From NCBI RefSeq assembly GCF_001653335.1, contig NZ_CP015079.1, positions 3,720,001 to 3,784,000 on the forward strand: a stretch of 64,000 bases of DNA. Reading direction: 5' to 3'. Source of the DNA: Nocardioides dokdonensis FR1436 (GTDB taxonomy: Bacteria > Actinomycetota > Actinomycetes > Propionibacteriales > Nocardioidaceae). Below, piece after piece: positions 25,683-34,151 of this stretch. A program made the position numbers and the translations under genes. The notes under the pieces are model-generated. The model had not been told where the DNA came from. It ran no database searches and saw only the letters and a program-made list of their open reading frames with translations. Each line of letters starts with the position of its first letter. Positions within the stretch are counted from its first letter, which is position 1.

Positions 25683-27031
25683 GCCAACACTTCGACCTGA
25701 TCGTCGTCGGCGCCGGCATGGCCGGTGTCGCGGCCGCGAACAAGTGCGCAGCCCAGGGGTGGCAGGTCGCCATCGTCGACGCGCTCCCCTACGGCGGCAC
25801 CTGCGCGTTGCGGGGCTGCGACCCGAAGAAGATCCTGCGCCGAGGGGCGGAGATCATCGACAGCGCCCGGTTGATGCGCGGCAAGGGCATCGACGACGCG
25901 GACCTCTCGATCAACTGGGCCGACCTGATGAAGCACAAGCACGGCTTCACCGACCCGGTCCCCCAGAGCATGGAGGACGGTCTGTCCGGCAACGGTGTCA
26001 CCACCCTCCACGGCCACGCCACGTTCACCGGTCCCCAGCAGCTGGAGATCGACGGGACCTCGTACGACGCGGACCGCTTCCTGGTCGCCGCCGGCGCGCG
26101 CCCCCGGCCCCTGGAGTTCCCCGGCCACGAGCACCTGGTCGACAGCACCGACTTCCTGGATCTCACGGAGCTCCCGTCCCGGATCCTGTTCGTCGGAGGC
26201 GGGTTCATCTCCTTCGAGTTCGCCCACATCGCCGCCCGCGCCGGCAGCTCACCGGTCATCGTCGACCGGGGCGAGCGTCCGTTGAAGGGCTTCGACCCCG
26301 ACCTCGTCGAGCTCCTGGTCGACCGTGGCCGGCAGGTGGGCATCGACCTGCGCCGCACCACCACCATCGTCGACGTGGCGCCGTCCGAAGGTGGCTACCT
26401 GGTCACGCTCGAGCACGCCGGCTCCCGCGAGACGATCGAGACCGACCTCGTGGTCCACGGCGCGGGCCGGGTCGCGGAGCTCGCCGACCTGGGCCTGGAG
26501 GCCGCGGGCGTCGCGTTCGACGAGCACGGCATCCACGTCAGTACGCACCTGCAGAGCACCACCAACCCAGCGATCTGGGCCGCCGGGGACTCCGCCGACA
26601 CCGACGGCATGCCGTTGACCCCGGTGGCGGTCCTGGAGGCGAAGGTCGCCGCGTCGAACATGATCAAGGGCAGCACCACGAGCCCGGACTACGCCGGCAT
26701 CCCCACAGCCGTCTTCACCATCCCCGAGCTCGCCCGTGTCGGCATGCTCGAGTCCGAGGCCCGCGCAACCGGGATGGACCTGGCCGTGCGCTACTCCGAC
26801 ACCAGCGGCTGGTACGCCAACTATCGCGTCGGGGAGACCACCGCAGCCGCGAAGGTCCTCATCGACCGGTCCACCGACCAGGTCGTTGGCGCCCACCTCC
26901 TCGGACCCGAGTACGGCGAGCTGGTCAACACCCTCGGCCTGGCCATCAAGCTCGGGCTGACCACCCGACAGCTCAAGTCCGCCACCGCGGCCTATCCCAC
27001 CGTGGGGTCCGACCTGGGCTCGATGCTCTAG
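25679..27031 (+). CDS. FAD-dependent disulfide reductase, MerA-like but without C-terminal CC
   Basis: A 450-residue flavoprotein of the class I pyridine nucleotide-disulfide family. FAD site LIVVGAGMAGVAAANKCA, redox pair Cys42-ALRG-Cys47 (GGTCALRGCDPKK), NAD(P) site ILFVGGGFISFEFAHIAARA and second FAD motif NPAIWAAGDSAD. The C-terminal dimerisation domain ends at SDLGSML. MerA would carry a vicinal CC there, and glutathione reductase would carry the HPT-x3-E triad; here AYPTVGSD appears, so neither catalytic base nor CC is seen. It is therefore MerA-like by operon but not by catalytic end. Substrate may be mercury, another metal or a small disulfide. Confidence 0.85.
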   Translation: MSQHFDLIVVGAGMAGVAAANKCAAQGWQVAIVDALPYGGTCALRGCDPKKILRRGAEIIDSARLMRGKGIDDADLSINWADLMKHKHGFTDPVPQSMEDGLSGNGVTTLHGHATFTGPQQLEIDGTSYDADRFLVAAGARPRPLEFPGHEHLVDSTDFLDLTELPSRILFVGGGFISFEFAHIAARAGSSPVIVDRGERPLKGFDPDLVELLVDRGRQVGIDLRRTTTIVDVAPSEGGYLVTLEHAGSRETIETDLVVHGAGRVAELADLGLEAAGVAFDEHGIHVSTHLQSTTNPAIWAAGDSADTDGMPLTPVAVLEAKVAASNMIKGSTTSPDYAGIPTAVFTIPELARVGMLESEARATGMDLAVRYSDTSGWYANYRVGETTAAAKVLIDRSTDQVVGAHLLGPEYGELVNTLGLAIKLGLTTRQLKSATAAYPTVGSDLGSML

Positions 27032-27056
27032 ACGCCTGACCGCGAGCCACGTCGCC

Positions 27057-27140
27057 TCAGGGCAGCGACCGGCTCTCCACCAGCGCCACGCACCCGACGT
27101 GGTGGGTCATCGGGAAGACGTCGATCATTGAGCGCAGTGG
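27057..27140 (-). pseudogene. 3'-end remnant of uracil methyltransferase gene
   Basis: Read leftward, the segment encodes FPMTHHVGCVALVE before a stop at 27,057. The intact gene at 28,832-30,010 ends FPMTHHVECVALVE. Over 27,074-27,116 and 28,846-28,888 the DNA is identical at 41 of 43 positions. No start or upstream domain remains, so it is a leftover tail. It suggests a past recombination or insertion at this spot. Confidence 0.8.
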
Positions 27141-27168
27141 GCTCCGGGGCCTATTCCGCGGGGGGCCT

Positions 27169-27852
27169 TCAGGCCGCAGTCGGCCCTGGCCGGATACCGC
27201 GCAGCAGGAGGTACCCGATCATCCAGAACTCACCGATCGTCGCGGGGAGGGCGAGCCCGTCGACCAGCAGGCTCGGCGGGCTGGCCAGGCCGTAGTCGAC
27301 GATGCTGCTGAGCAGGTAGCCGACGCCACTGACGACCAGGAGCCACCCCAGTGCTCTGGGAAAGCGGTCCGTGACGATCGCTGCCCATCCCATCGGGATG
27401 AGCCACAGGCCGAAGAACAGGGCGCCGACACCCCAGGCGTCGGTGCTGAGCTGATAGAGCACAGCCACCGTCGCGGCTGCGTCGCCGGCTGGCGCAAGGG
27501 AGGCGTCCTGGGCGACGGTGACCGCCGTGGCCAGGAAGACGGCACTGGCCATGATGGCCACCGCATTCACGAGCCCGAACGCCGCGATCGAGACCCCGGC
27601 GACGTTGCGCACCTCGCGGAACAACTTGTAGAACCAGATCGCGGCCAGTGCCTGGGTGACGACGATGCCCATCTCCAGCATGACGCCCAGATGGGCCAGC
27701 GCCTCCTTGTCCTGCAGGTTCGCCAGCGTGGCTGCTGTGTCTCCCTCCACATGGATCGCGGGGCGGACCAGCAAGAACCCGAGCATCCCAGTGACGGCCA
27801 GGCCCAGGTACCAGGCGCCGGCAACTCGAGCCGTCCTCACCTGTTCTGTCAT
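27169..27852 (-). CDS. DUF4386 family membrane protein
   Basis: A 227-residue integral membrane protein with about six hydrophobic helices (GLAVTGMLGFLLVRPAI, LGVMLEMGIVVTQALAAIWF, TIGEFWMIGYLLLRG) and the DUF4386 pattern near the N-terminus (ARVAGAWYLGLAVTG). Function of the family is unknown. It is divergent from a TetR regulator, with a clear operator between, and is probably its main target. The start follows GGAGGAG. Confidence 0.82.
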   Translation of the reverse strand: MTEQVRTARVAGAWYLGLAVTGMLGFLLVRPAIHVEGDTAATLANLQDKEALAHLGVMLEMGIVVTQALAAIWFYKLFREVRNVAGVSIAAFGLVNAVAIMASAVFLATAVTVAQDASLAPAGDAAATVAVLYQLSTDAWGVGALFFGLWLIPMGWAAIVTDRFPRALGWLLVVSGVGYLLSSIVDYGLASPPSLLVDGLALPATIGEFWMIGYLLLRGIRPGPTAA

Positions 27853-27933
27853 GACTCCTCCGCGTCGGTCAGGGACAGCTGCTCGCTGCCGCTGCAGCGG
27901 TGTTGGTGGACGGCTCGCATGACGCTCCTTTAT

Positions 27934-27979
27934 GTACGCTGTATGTTATTAAGATCACCGTAAAAGTACGGTGTATGTT
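27934..27979. promoter_or_regulatory. Operator region between DUF4386 and TetR genes
   Basis: A perfect inverted repeat CACCGTA (27,956-27,962) / TACGGTG (27,967-27,973) with a 4-nt spacer makes an 18-bp TetR-type site. A direct repeat GTACGCTGTATGTT (27,934-27,947) and GTACGGTGTATGTT (27,966-27,979), 32 bp apart, overlaps it. The segment is much richer in A and T than its surroundings and likely holds both divergent promoters. Confidence 0.7.
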
Positions 27980-28020
27980 TTGTCAACGGCCGGCGTAGGC
28001 CGGTCACGGAGGAGACGCGA

Positions 28021-28704
28021 ATGGCAGGCAGACCACGCTCGGGCGCGGAACGGCTCACCCGCTCAGGAATCGTCGCGGCGGCCATCGATCTGGCCGATGC
28101 CCATGACCTCGCAGCGCTGTCCATGCGCTCGGTGGCGCGGCAGCTCGGGGTCATGCCGATGTCGCTGTACAACCACGTCGCCAACAAGGAGGAGCTGCTC
28201 GACGGCATGGTCGACGCCGTGTTCGCCGAGTTCTACGCTCCCGTTCCCGGAGCCGAGTGGCGCAGCGAGGTGCGGCGACGTGCCGTGACCGCCCGCGACG
28301 CGCTCAAGCGGCACCCGTGGGCCGTCGGACTGATGGACTCCCGCCGCAACGCCGGCTACGAGACCCTTCTCCACCACGACGCCGTCATCGGCTGCCTACG
28401 CGAAGCAGGCTTCTCACTGACCCTGACCGGTCACGCGTTCGCCGTCCTCGACGCCCACCTGTACGGCTTCCTGATCCAGGAGGTGAGCATGCCGTTCCAG
28501 CCCGGCCAGGACCTCGCCGAGCTCGCGAACCAGATCGTGGCTGCACTGCCGGAAGGCCAGCTGCCGTACTTCCGCGAGTTCACCATCGAGCACGCACTCC
28601 AACCCGGCTACGACTTCGGCGACGAGTTCGAAGTCGGGCTCGACCTCGTCCTGGACGGCCTCGCCCAGCAACTGGCTGTGGCGGACCGCGGACGCGCGTC
28701 CTGA
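28021..28704 (+). CDS. TetR-family transcriptional regulator
   Basis: A 227-residue regulator with an N-terminal TetR helix-turn-helix (ALSMRSVARQLGVMPMSLYN, about residues 38-57) and a C-terminal TetR_C-type ligand domain. GGAGGAG precedes the ATG. It is divergent from the DUF4386 gene and presumably represses both genes through the palindrome at 27,956-27,973. Ligand is unknown. Confidence 0.9.
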   Translation: MAGRPRSGAERLTRSGIVAAAIDLADAHDLAALSMRSVARQLGVMPMSLYNHVANKEELLDGMVDAVFAEFYAPVPGAEWRSEVRRRAVTARDALKRHPWAVGLMDSRRNAGYETLLHHDAVIGCLREAGFSLTLTGHAFAVLDAHLYGFLIQEVSMPFQPGQDLAELANQIVAALPEGQLPYFREFTIEHALQPGYDFGDEFEVGLDLVLDGLAQQLAVADRGRAS

Positions 28705-28831
28705 TCAGACCGCCGACCACCTCGACGCGAGGACCGACAAGCTCAGGCCGAGCCCAAGGGCCGCGACGGGGGGCTCCGCGGGTCTGCACGAACAGGTGAC
28801 AGCCTCGACTCTTGAAGAGCGTCACCGCAGG

Positions 28832-30010
28832 TCAGCGGCCGGTCTTCTCCACCAGCGCCACGCACTCGACGTGGTGCGTCATCGGGAACAGGTCGAAGGC
28901 GCGCAGCGCGCTCAGCCGGTAGCCGTGCTCGGCGAGCAGGGAGAGGTCGCGCCCCAGCGCCGCGGGGTCACAGGCCACGTAGGCGATCCGGCGCGGCGCG
29001 CGGTCGACGACCGCGTCGATCACCGCCCGCTTGGCACCCTCGCGGGGCGGGTCGAGGACCACCAGGTCGAACGGCTCGTCGTACGCCGAACCCAGCACGG
29101 TGGCCACGTCGCCGCAGGCGGTCTCGACGCGGCCGGGGGCGCCGGCGAGGTTGGTGCGCGCGTGCAGGCTGGCGGTGCGGTCGCCCTCGACGGAGACGAC
29201 CCGGCCCGCGGGGCCGACCTCGTCGGCGAGGAACCGGGCGAAGAGCCCCACCCCGGAGTAGAGGTCGAGCACCGTCTCCCCCGGCTGCACCTCGAGCATC
29301 TCCAGGACCGTCGCGACCAGCGTCGCGGGCGCCCCGGGGTGCACCTGCCAGAAGCCGTCGGTCGCGACCGCGAAGCGGTGCTCCGCCCCACCGACAGCGA
29401 CGGTCTCCTCCACCGAGCCCGGCTCGGGCTCCCGGGCGTCCGGGTGGGCGATGCGGCAGTCGTCGATCTCGACCGCCGCGCGGGAGCGGTGCTTGCGCAT
29501 CCCCCGCCGCCCGTCCCCCAGGTCGACGTACTGCATCCGGGTGCGCCAGCGCAGGCCGGCGAGCTGCTCGGGCAGGTCGCCGGCCACGGCCTCGACCTCG
29601 ACGTCGCTCTCGATGCCGGCCAGCCGGGAGAGCTGCTCGCGCACGACCGCGGTCTTCAGCGCCCGCTGGTGGTCCACCGAGACGTGCTGGAAGTCGCAGC
29701 CCCCGCACAGCCCGGGGCCGGCGAAGGGGCAGGGCGGCTCGACCCGCTCGGGCGAGGGCTCGAGGACCTCGACCGCGTCGGCGCGCCAGAAGCGGTCCCC
29801 GTCGGTGCCCTCGGTGACCTCGAGCACGACCCGCTCACCGGGGACGACGTGGCGCACGAAGACCACCCGCAGCGGGGCGTCGGGAGCGGTGCTGGTCGGG
29901 ACCCGGGCCACGCAGTGGCCGCCGTGCGCGACGGGGCCGACCTCGACCTCGAAGCGTTCCCCGACGCGGGAGCGGCCGCGCTGCTGGCGGGCCCGTGGGT
30001 GTCGGCTCAT
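28832..30010 (-). CDS. TRAM-domain RNA (uracil-5)-methyltransferase
   Basis: A 392-residue SAM-dependent enzyme making 5-methyluridine in rRNA or tRNA. N-terminal TRAM domain (ERFEVEVGPVAHGGHCVARV), iron-sulfur cysteines CPFAGPGLCGGC with a fourth in DDCRIAHP, SAM motif VLDLYSGVGLFARFLA, and catalytic cysteine in AYVACDPAALGRDL. The start overlaps the stop of the APC permease gene, as in mycobacteria (Rv2689c/Rv2690c, from memory). RlmCD versus TrmA cannot be decided. A remnant of a related gene lies 1.7 kb downstream. Confidence 0.92.
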   Translation of the reverse strand: MSRHPRARQQRGRSRVGERFEVEVGPVAHGGHCVARVPTSTAPDAPLRVVFVRHVVPGERVVLEVTEGTDGDRFWRADAVEVLEPSPERVEPPCPFAGPGLCGGCDFQHVSVDHQRALKTAVVREQLSRLAGIESDVEVEAVAGDLPEQLAGLRWRTRMQYVDLGDGRRGMRKHRSRAAVEIDDCRIAHPDAREPEPGSVEETVAVGGAEHRFAVATDGFWQVHPGAPATLVATVLEMLEVQPGETVLDLYSGVGLFARFLADEVGPAGRVVSVEGDRTASLHARTNLAGAPGRVETACGDVATVLGSAYDEPFDLVVLDPPREGAKRAVIDAVVDRAPRRIAYVACDPAALGRDLSLLAEHGYRLSALRAFDLFPMTHHVECVALVEKTGR

Positions 30011-32049
30011 CGTCGTCTGCCCTTCTTGCTGCGTGGGTCGACCCGGCCGCTGCGCAGGTCGCCGGGACGGACCCGGAACTCGTCGCGGCGCACCCGGTCG
30101 CGGGCGATCTGGGAGGACTGCAGCTGGTAGGGCACCGAGGTGACCATCACCCCCGGCGTGAAGAGGAGCCTGCCCTTGAGCCGCAGCGCGGTCTGGTTGT
30201 GCAGCAGCTGCTCCCACCACCGGCCCACGACGTACTCGGGGATGTAGACCGCGACCACGCCGCGCGGGTTGGCCCGGCGGATCTCGGTGGCGTACTCGAC
30301 GATCGGTCGCACCAGCTCGCGGTAGGGCGAGTGCAGGACCTTGAGCGGGACGTCCAGGTGCCGCTCGTCCCACTCCTTCATCAGCAGCGAGGTGGCGCCC
30401 GCGTCGGTGGCGACGTAGACGCCCTCGAGGGTGTTGGGCCGGGTGGCCTGGGCGAAGGCCAGCGCCCGCAGCGTCGGCTTGTGCAGCTTGGAGACCAGGA
30501 CGATGGCGTGCACCCGCGTGGGCATCACGCGGTCCTCCTCGTCGGCGGCCAGCTCGTCGCTCACCATCTCGTAGTGCTTGCGGATCGCGCGCATCAGCAC
30601 GTAGAAGGTGCCCATCGCCAGGATGGTGATCCACGCGCCGGCGAGGAACTTGGTGATCAGGACGATGACCAGGACGACGGCGGTGAAGAACAGGCCCACG
30701 GTGTTGATCACCCGGGAGCGGACCATCCGGCGGCGCTCGCCCGGGTCCTGCTCGGTCAGCAGCCCCCGGGTCCAGTGCCGGATCATCCCGAGCTGGCTGA
30801 GGTTGAACGAGACGAAGACCCCGACGATGTAGAGCTGGATCAGGCGGGTGGGCTCGGCGTCGAACGCCAGGATCAGCACGATCGCCATGGCGGCCAGGAA
30901 CACGATGCCGTTGGAGTAGGCCAGCCGGTCGCCCCGCGAACCGAGCGCCCGAGGGGCGAGGCCGTCCTGGGCGAGGATCGAGCCCAGCACCGGGAAGCCG
31001 TTGAAGGCGGTGTTGGCCGCCAGGACCAGGATGATCCCGGTGACGGTGACCGTGAAGTAGAAGCCCGGCGGGAAGCCGTGGAAGACCGACTCGGCGATCT
31101 GCGAGATCACCGTGTGCTGGTCGTAGTCGGCCGGCAACGGCTGTCCGCCCCGCGAGAGCCGGTCGAACTCGTCGGGGTCGACCAGGCGCACGCCGACCTC
31201 GCGGGCCAGGAGGATGACGGTGATCATCATCGTGATCGCGATCCCGCCCAGCAGCGCCAGCGTGGTGGCCGCGTTGCGGCTCTTGGGCCGGCGGAAGGCC
31301 GGCACCCCGTTGGAGATCGCCTCGACGCCGGTGAGCGCGGCCGCGCCGGAGGAGAAGGCACGGGCCAGCAGGAACAGCAGGCCGATGGTGGTCAGCGGCT
31401 CCTCGAAGCCGGTCGCGGGCGTGATCGTGATGTCGGCGCTCTCGGCGGCCTGCAGGTCACCGGTCCACCACTGCCACGCCCCCCAGACGACCATCGTCCC
31501 GATCGCCACCATGAAGGCGTACGTCGGCACCGCGAAGAAGCCGCCCGACTCGCGGATGCCCCGCAGGTTCATCGCCATCAGCAGCACGACCAGGGCGCAC
31601 GCGAAGATCGGCTCGTGGCCGCTGAGCGTCGGCAGCGCGGACGCGGCGTACTGGGCGCCGGCGGAGATGGAGACCGCGACGGTCAGGACGTAGTCGACGA
31701 GCAGCGCACTGGCCACGGTGGCACCGGCGCGCTCGCCGAGGTTGACCTTGGCGACCTCGTAGTCGCCGCCGCCGGACGGGTAGGCGTGCACGGTCTGGCG
31801 GTAGGAGGCGATCACCGCAGCCATCACGACCGCGACGGCCAGCGCGACCTTCCACGACCACACGTAGGCCGACGCGCCGGCCAGCGACAGCATGATGAAG
31901 ACCTCGTCGGGGGCGTAGGCCACCGAGGAGAGCGCGTCGGAGGCGAAGACCGGCAGCGCGATGCGCTTGGGGAGCAGGGTCTCCCCCAGCTGGGAGCTGC
32001 GCAGCTTGCGCCCCAGCAGGATCCTTTTGGAGACATCTCCGACACTCAC
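30007..32049 (-). CDS. APC-superfamily permease, KimA-like potassium transporter candidate
   Basis: A 680-residue membrane protein: about 12 helices in the first 460 residues (ALPVFASDALSSVAYAPDE at the start, then AYPSGGGDYEVAKVNLG) followed by a cytoplasmic domain of about 180 residues (VHAIVLVSKLHKPTLRALA). Size and domain order match the KimA/YdaO potassium-proton symporters rather than ordinary amino-acid carriers. It is divergent from two TrkA-type potassium regulatory genes, which also lack a TrkH partner here. Both facts favour potassium uptake. Substrate remains inferred. Confidence 0.8.
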   Translation of the reverse strand: MSVGDVSKRILLGRKLRSSQLGETLLPKRIALPVFASDALSSVAYAPDEVFIMLSLAGASAYVWSWKVALAVAVVMAAVIASYRQTVHAYPSGGGDYEVAKVNLGERAGATVASALLVDYVLTVAVSISAGAQYAASALPTLSGHEPIFACALVVLLMAMNLRGIRESGGFFAVPTYAFMVAIGTMVVWGAWQWWTGDLQAAESADITITPATGFEEPLTTIGLLFLLARAFSSGAAALTGVEAISNGVPAFRRPKSRNAATTLALLGGIAITMMITVILLAREVGVRLVDPDEFDRLSRGGQPLPADYDQHTVISQIAESVFHGFPPGFYFTVTVTGIILVLAANTAFNGFPVLGSILAQDGLAPRALGSRGDRLAYSNGIVFLAAMAIVLILAFDAEPTRLIQLYIVGVFVSFNLSQLGMIRHWTRGLLTEQDPGERRRMVRSRVINTVGLFFTAVVLVIVLITKFLAGAWITILAMGTFYVLMRAIRKHYEMVSDELAADEEDRVMPTRVHAIVLVSKLHKPTLRALAFAQATRPNTLEGVYVATDAGATSLLMKEWDERHLDVPLKVLHSPYRELVRPIVEYATEIRRANPRGVVAVYIPEYVVGRWWEQLLHNQTALRLKGRLLFTPGVMVTSVPYQLQSSQIARDRVRRDEFRVRPGDLRSGRVDPRSKKGRRR

Positions 32050-32057
32050 GAGCGGGA

Positions 32058-32107
32058 AGGCTACGGCACCGTGACCCGCCCGCCGGACTTACGGCTACCG
32101 TGGCCTC
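32058..32107. promoter_or_regulatory. Compact divergent promoter for permease and TrkA genes
   Basis: TACCGT (32,096-32,101) lies 6 nt before the GTG of the TrkA gene at 32,108. On the other strand TAGCCT lies about 8 nt before the GTG of the permease at 32,049. Only 58 bp separate the genes, so both messages look leaderless, and there is no room for a c-di-AMP riboswitch. Confidence 0.6.
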
Positions 32108-32770
32108 GTGCACGTTGTGATCATGGGCTGCGGCCGGGTGGGTTCGACCCTGGCCCGCAGCCTCGAGGACCGGAACCACACGGTGTCGATCATCGACAGC
32201 GAGCCCGACGCCTTCCGGCGTCTCGGGCCCGCCTTCAACGGCGACAAGATCGCCGGGATCGGCTTCGACCAGCAGGTGCTCGAGAAAGCGGGCATCCGCC
32301 GCGCCGACGCGTTCGCCGCGGTCTCCAGCGGCGACAACTCCAACATCATCGCCGCGCGGGTGGCCCGTGAGCAGTTCGGGATCCAGCAGGTCGTGGCGCG
32401 CATCTACGACCCGGGCCGCGCCGAGGTCTACCAGCGCCTGGGCATCACCACGGTCGCCACGGTCAAGTGGACCGCCGACCAGGTGCTGCGACGGATCCTC
32501 CCGGCCGGCGCCGAGCCGGACTTCCGCGACCCCAGCGGCACCATCCGGGTCGACCACATCACCGTGCCGGAGATCTGGATCGGACGCCGCACCATCGACC
32601 TGCAGGTCCAGTCCCGCAGCCGCATCGCGTGGATCGACCGGCTCGGCGAGGGCATGCTGCCCGTGCGCGAGACCGTGCTCCAGGAGGGCGACATGCTGCA
32701 CCTGGTGATCCGTGAGGACAACGCCGCGCACACCTATGCGCGGCTCGAGAACGGCCCTGAGGAGGACTGA
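32108..32770 (+). CDS. ceoB: TrkA-type potassium uptake regulator 1 (CeoB-like)
   Basis: A 220-residue cytoplasmic protein with an RCK/TrkA-N nucleotide-binding Rossmann domain (VVIMGCGRVGSTLARSLED) and a C-terminal TrkA-C domain (IDLQVQSRSRIAWIDRLGEG). It gates or regulates a potassium transporter in response to nucleotides. GTG start chosen from the -10 box. The stop overlaps the next ATG by one base, so it is a coupled pair with the paralogue. Confidence 0.9.
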   Translation: MHVVIMGCGRVGSTLARSLEDRNHTVSIIDSEPDAFRRLGPAFNGDKIAGIGFDQQVLEKAGIRRADAFAAVSSGDNSNIIAARVAREQFGIQQVVARIYDPGRAEVYQRLGITTVATVKWTADQVLRRILPAGAEPDFRDPSGTIRVDHITVPEIWIGRRTIDLQVQSRSRIAWIDRLGEGMLPVRETVLQEGDMLHLVIREDNAAHTYARLENGPEED

Positions 32771-33441
32771 TGCGCGTCGCCATCGCCGGAGCCGGTGCCG
32801 TGGGCCGCTCCATCGCCCGTGAGCTGATCACCAACGGCCACGAGGTGCTCCTGATCGACAAGAACGCCTCCGCCATCAAGCCCGAGCGCGTCCCCGACGC
32901 CGAGTGGCTGCTCGCGGACTGCTGCGAGATGTCCTCCCTGGAGGAGGCTCGCCTCGACCGCTGCGACGTGCTCATCTCGGCGACCGGCGACGACAAGGCC
33001 AACCTCGTCGCCTCGCTGCTGGCCAAGACCGAGTTCGCGGTGCCGCGCACCGTCGGCCGGGTCAACCACCCCAACAACGAGTGGCTCTTCAGCGAGGCCT
33101 GGGGCGTGGACGTGAACGTGTCCACGCCGCGGATCATGTCGGCGCTGGTCGAGGAGGCCGTCACCGTCGGCGACCTGGTGCGGCTCTTCACGTTCCGCCA
33201 GGGCCAGGCCAACCTCGCGGAGATGACGCTGCCCGCCGACTCGCCGTACGTCGGCAAGCCCAGCGGTCTGATCCCGCTGCCCGACAACTGCGCGCTGGTG
33301 ACCATCCTGCGCGACGGGCAGGTCTACGTGCCCAGCCCGGAGCAGCCGGTGGAGTCCGGCGACGAGCTGCTGTTCGTGGTGCCCACCGAGCAGGAGGACG
33401 AGCTCGAGCGCCTGCTCGCACCCTCGACGCACGGGGGCTAG
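32770..33441 (+). CDS. ceoC: TrkA-type potassium uptake regulator 2 (CeoC-like)
   Basis: A 223-residue paralogue of the preceding gene with Rossmann motif VAIAGAGAVGRSIARELIT and a TrkA-C domain near residues 135-215. Together they probably form a hetero-octameric ring on the membrane transporter. The ATG overlaps the previous stop. Its own stop overlaps the convergent DUF3159 stop by 4 bp, so transcription must end inside a neighbour. Confidence 0.9.
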   Translation: MRVAIAGAGAVGRSIARELITNGHEVLLIDKNASAIKPERVPDAEWLLADCCEMSSLEEARLDRCDVLISATGDDKANLVASLLAKTEFAVPRTVGRVNHPNNEWLFSEAWGVDVNVSTPRIMSALVEEAVTVGDLVRLFTFRQGQANLAEMTLPADSPYVGKPSGLIPLPDNCALVTILRDGQVYVPSPEQPVESGDELLFVVPTEQEDELERLLAPSTHGG

Positions 33442-34151
33442 GAGCGCGGGACGCTCTCGACGGGGGTGTGGTTGCGGCCGAGCACCCACATCATGGCGGC
33501 GAGGGCGGCGAGCTGGAGCGGCCAGCCGAGCGCGATCTTGAGCACGGCGAGCACGGCGATGGCGGTGTCCACCGGGATCGTGTCGGTGTAGCCGCCGATC
33601 CAGATCGGACCCTGGACGACGACGCGCAGCAGGCACGGCACCACCAGCAGCCAGGTAAGGGTGCCGCTCAGGCGCACGACCTGCTTGTCGGCGTGCCAGG
33701 CAGTGGCGTCGCCGGTGACGCTGCCGACCATGAAGCCGACCAGCGGCCAGCCGACCAGGACCGTCAGGCTCAGCACGACGGCGTACCCGCCGTTGTAGAG
33801 CAGGCCGGGTAGGAAGTACGCCAGCGCCTGGTCGTCGGCGCTGCCGCCGTTGCGGGCGGACAGGGTGACGAAGAGCCAGCCCATCCCGATGCCGAACAGG
33901 GCATTGACGCAGAACTGCACCGTCGAGCGCTGCACGAGCCGGACCGCCAGGAGGAGCACCGCCGCCGCGACGCTGACGACGAGGGCGGTCTGCAGCTGCT
34001 TGGTGCTCAGCCACACGATCGTGAAGAGCAGCGTGGGCACGGCCGCCTCGACCATGCCGCGCCGCCCGCCCAGGGCCTTGCCCAGCTGGCTGCGCACGAC
34101 CGACTCGACGGTCTCGACGCCCGCGACGGGCTGGTGGGTCGCCTCGTTCAC
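33438..34151 (-). CDS. DUF3159 family membrane protein
   Basis: A 237-residue integral membrane protein with six to seven helices (AAVPTLLFTIVWLST, LVVSVAAAVLLLAVRLV, ALAAMMWVLGRNHTPVE at the end), DUF3159 family, function unknown. Last gene of a leftward operon dut, DUF3710, OB-fold, DUF3159 that is conserved in actinobacteria. Its start overlaps the OB-fold stop by 4 nt. Confidence 0.88.
   Translation of the reverse strand: MNEATHQPVAGVETVESVVRSQLGKALGGRRGMVEAAVPTLLFTIVWLSTKQLQTALVVSVAAAVLLLAVRLVQRSTVQFCVNALFGIGMGWLFVTLSARNGGSADDQALAYFLPGLLYNGGYAVVLSLTVLVGWPLVGFMVGSVTGDATAWHADKQVVRLSGTLTWLLVVPCLLRVVVQGPIWIGGYTDTIPVDTAIAVLAVLKIALGWPLQLAALAAMMWVLGRNHTPVESVPRS

Noticed and set aside
25679..27031. 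Calling the flavoprotein a true mercuric reductase
   Set aside because: No C-terminal vicinal cysteines and a changed catalytic end, so only MerA-like is supported.
32050..32107. A c-di-AMP (ydaO) riboswitch ahead of the KimA-like permease
   Set aside because: Only 58 bp separate the divergent genes and both look leaderless, so there is no room for the aptamer.
33438..33441. Frameshift or misassembly where ceoC and DUF3159 overlap
   Set aside because: Both proteins end normally; a 4-bp overlap of convergent stop codons is acceptable.
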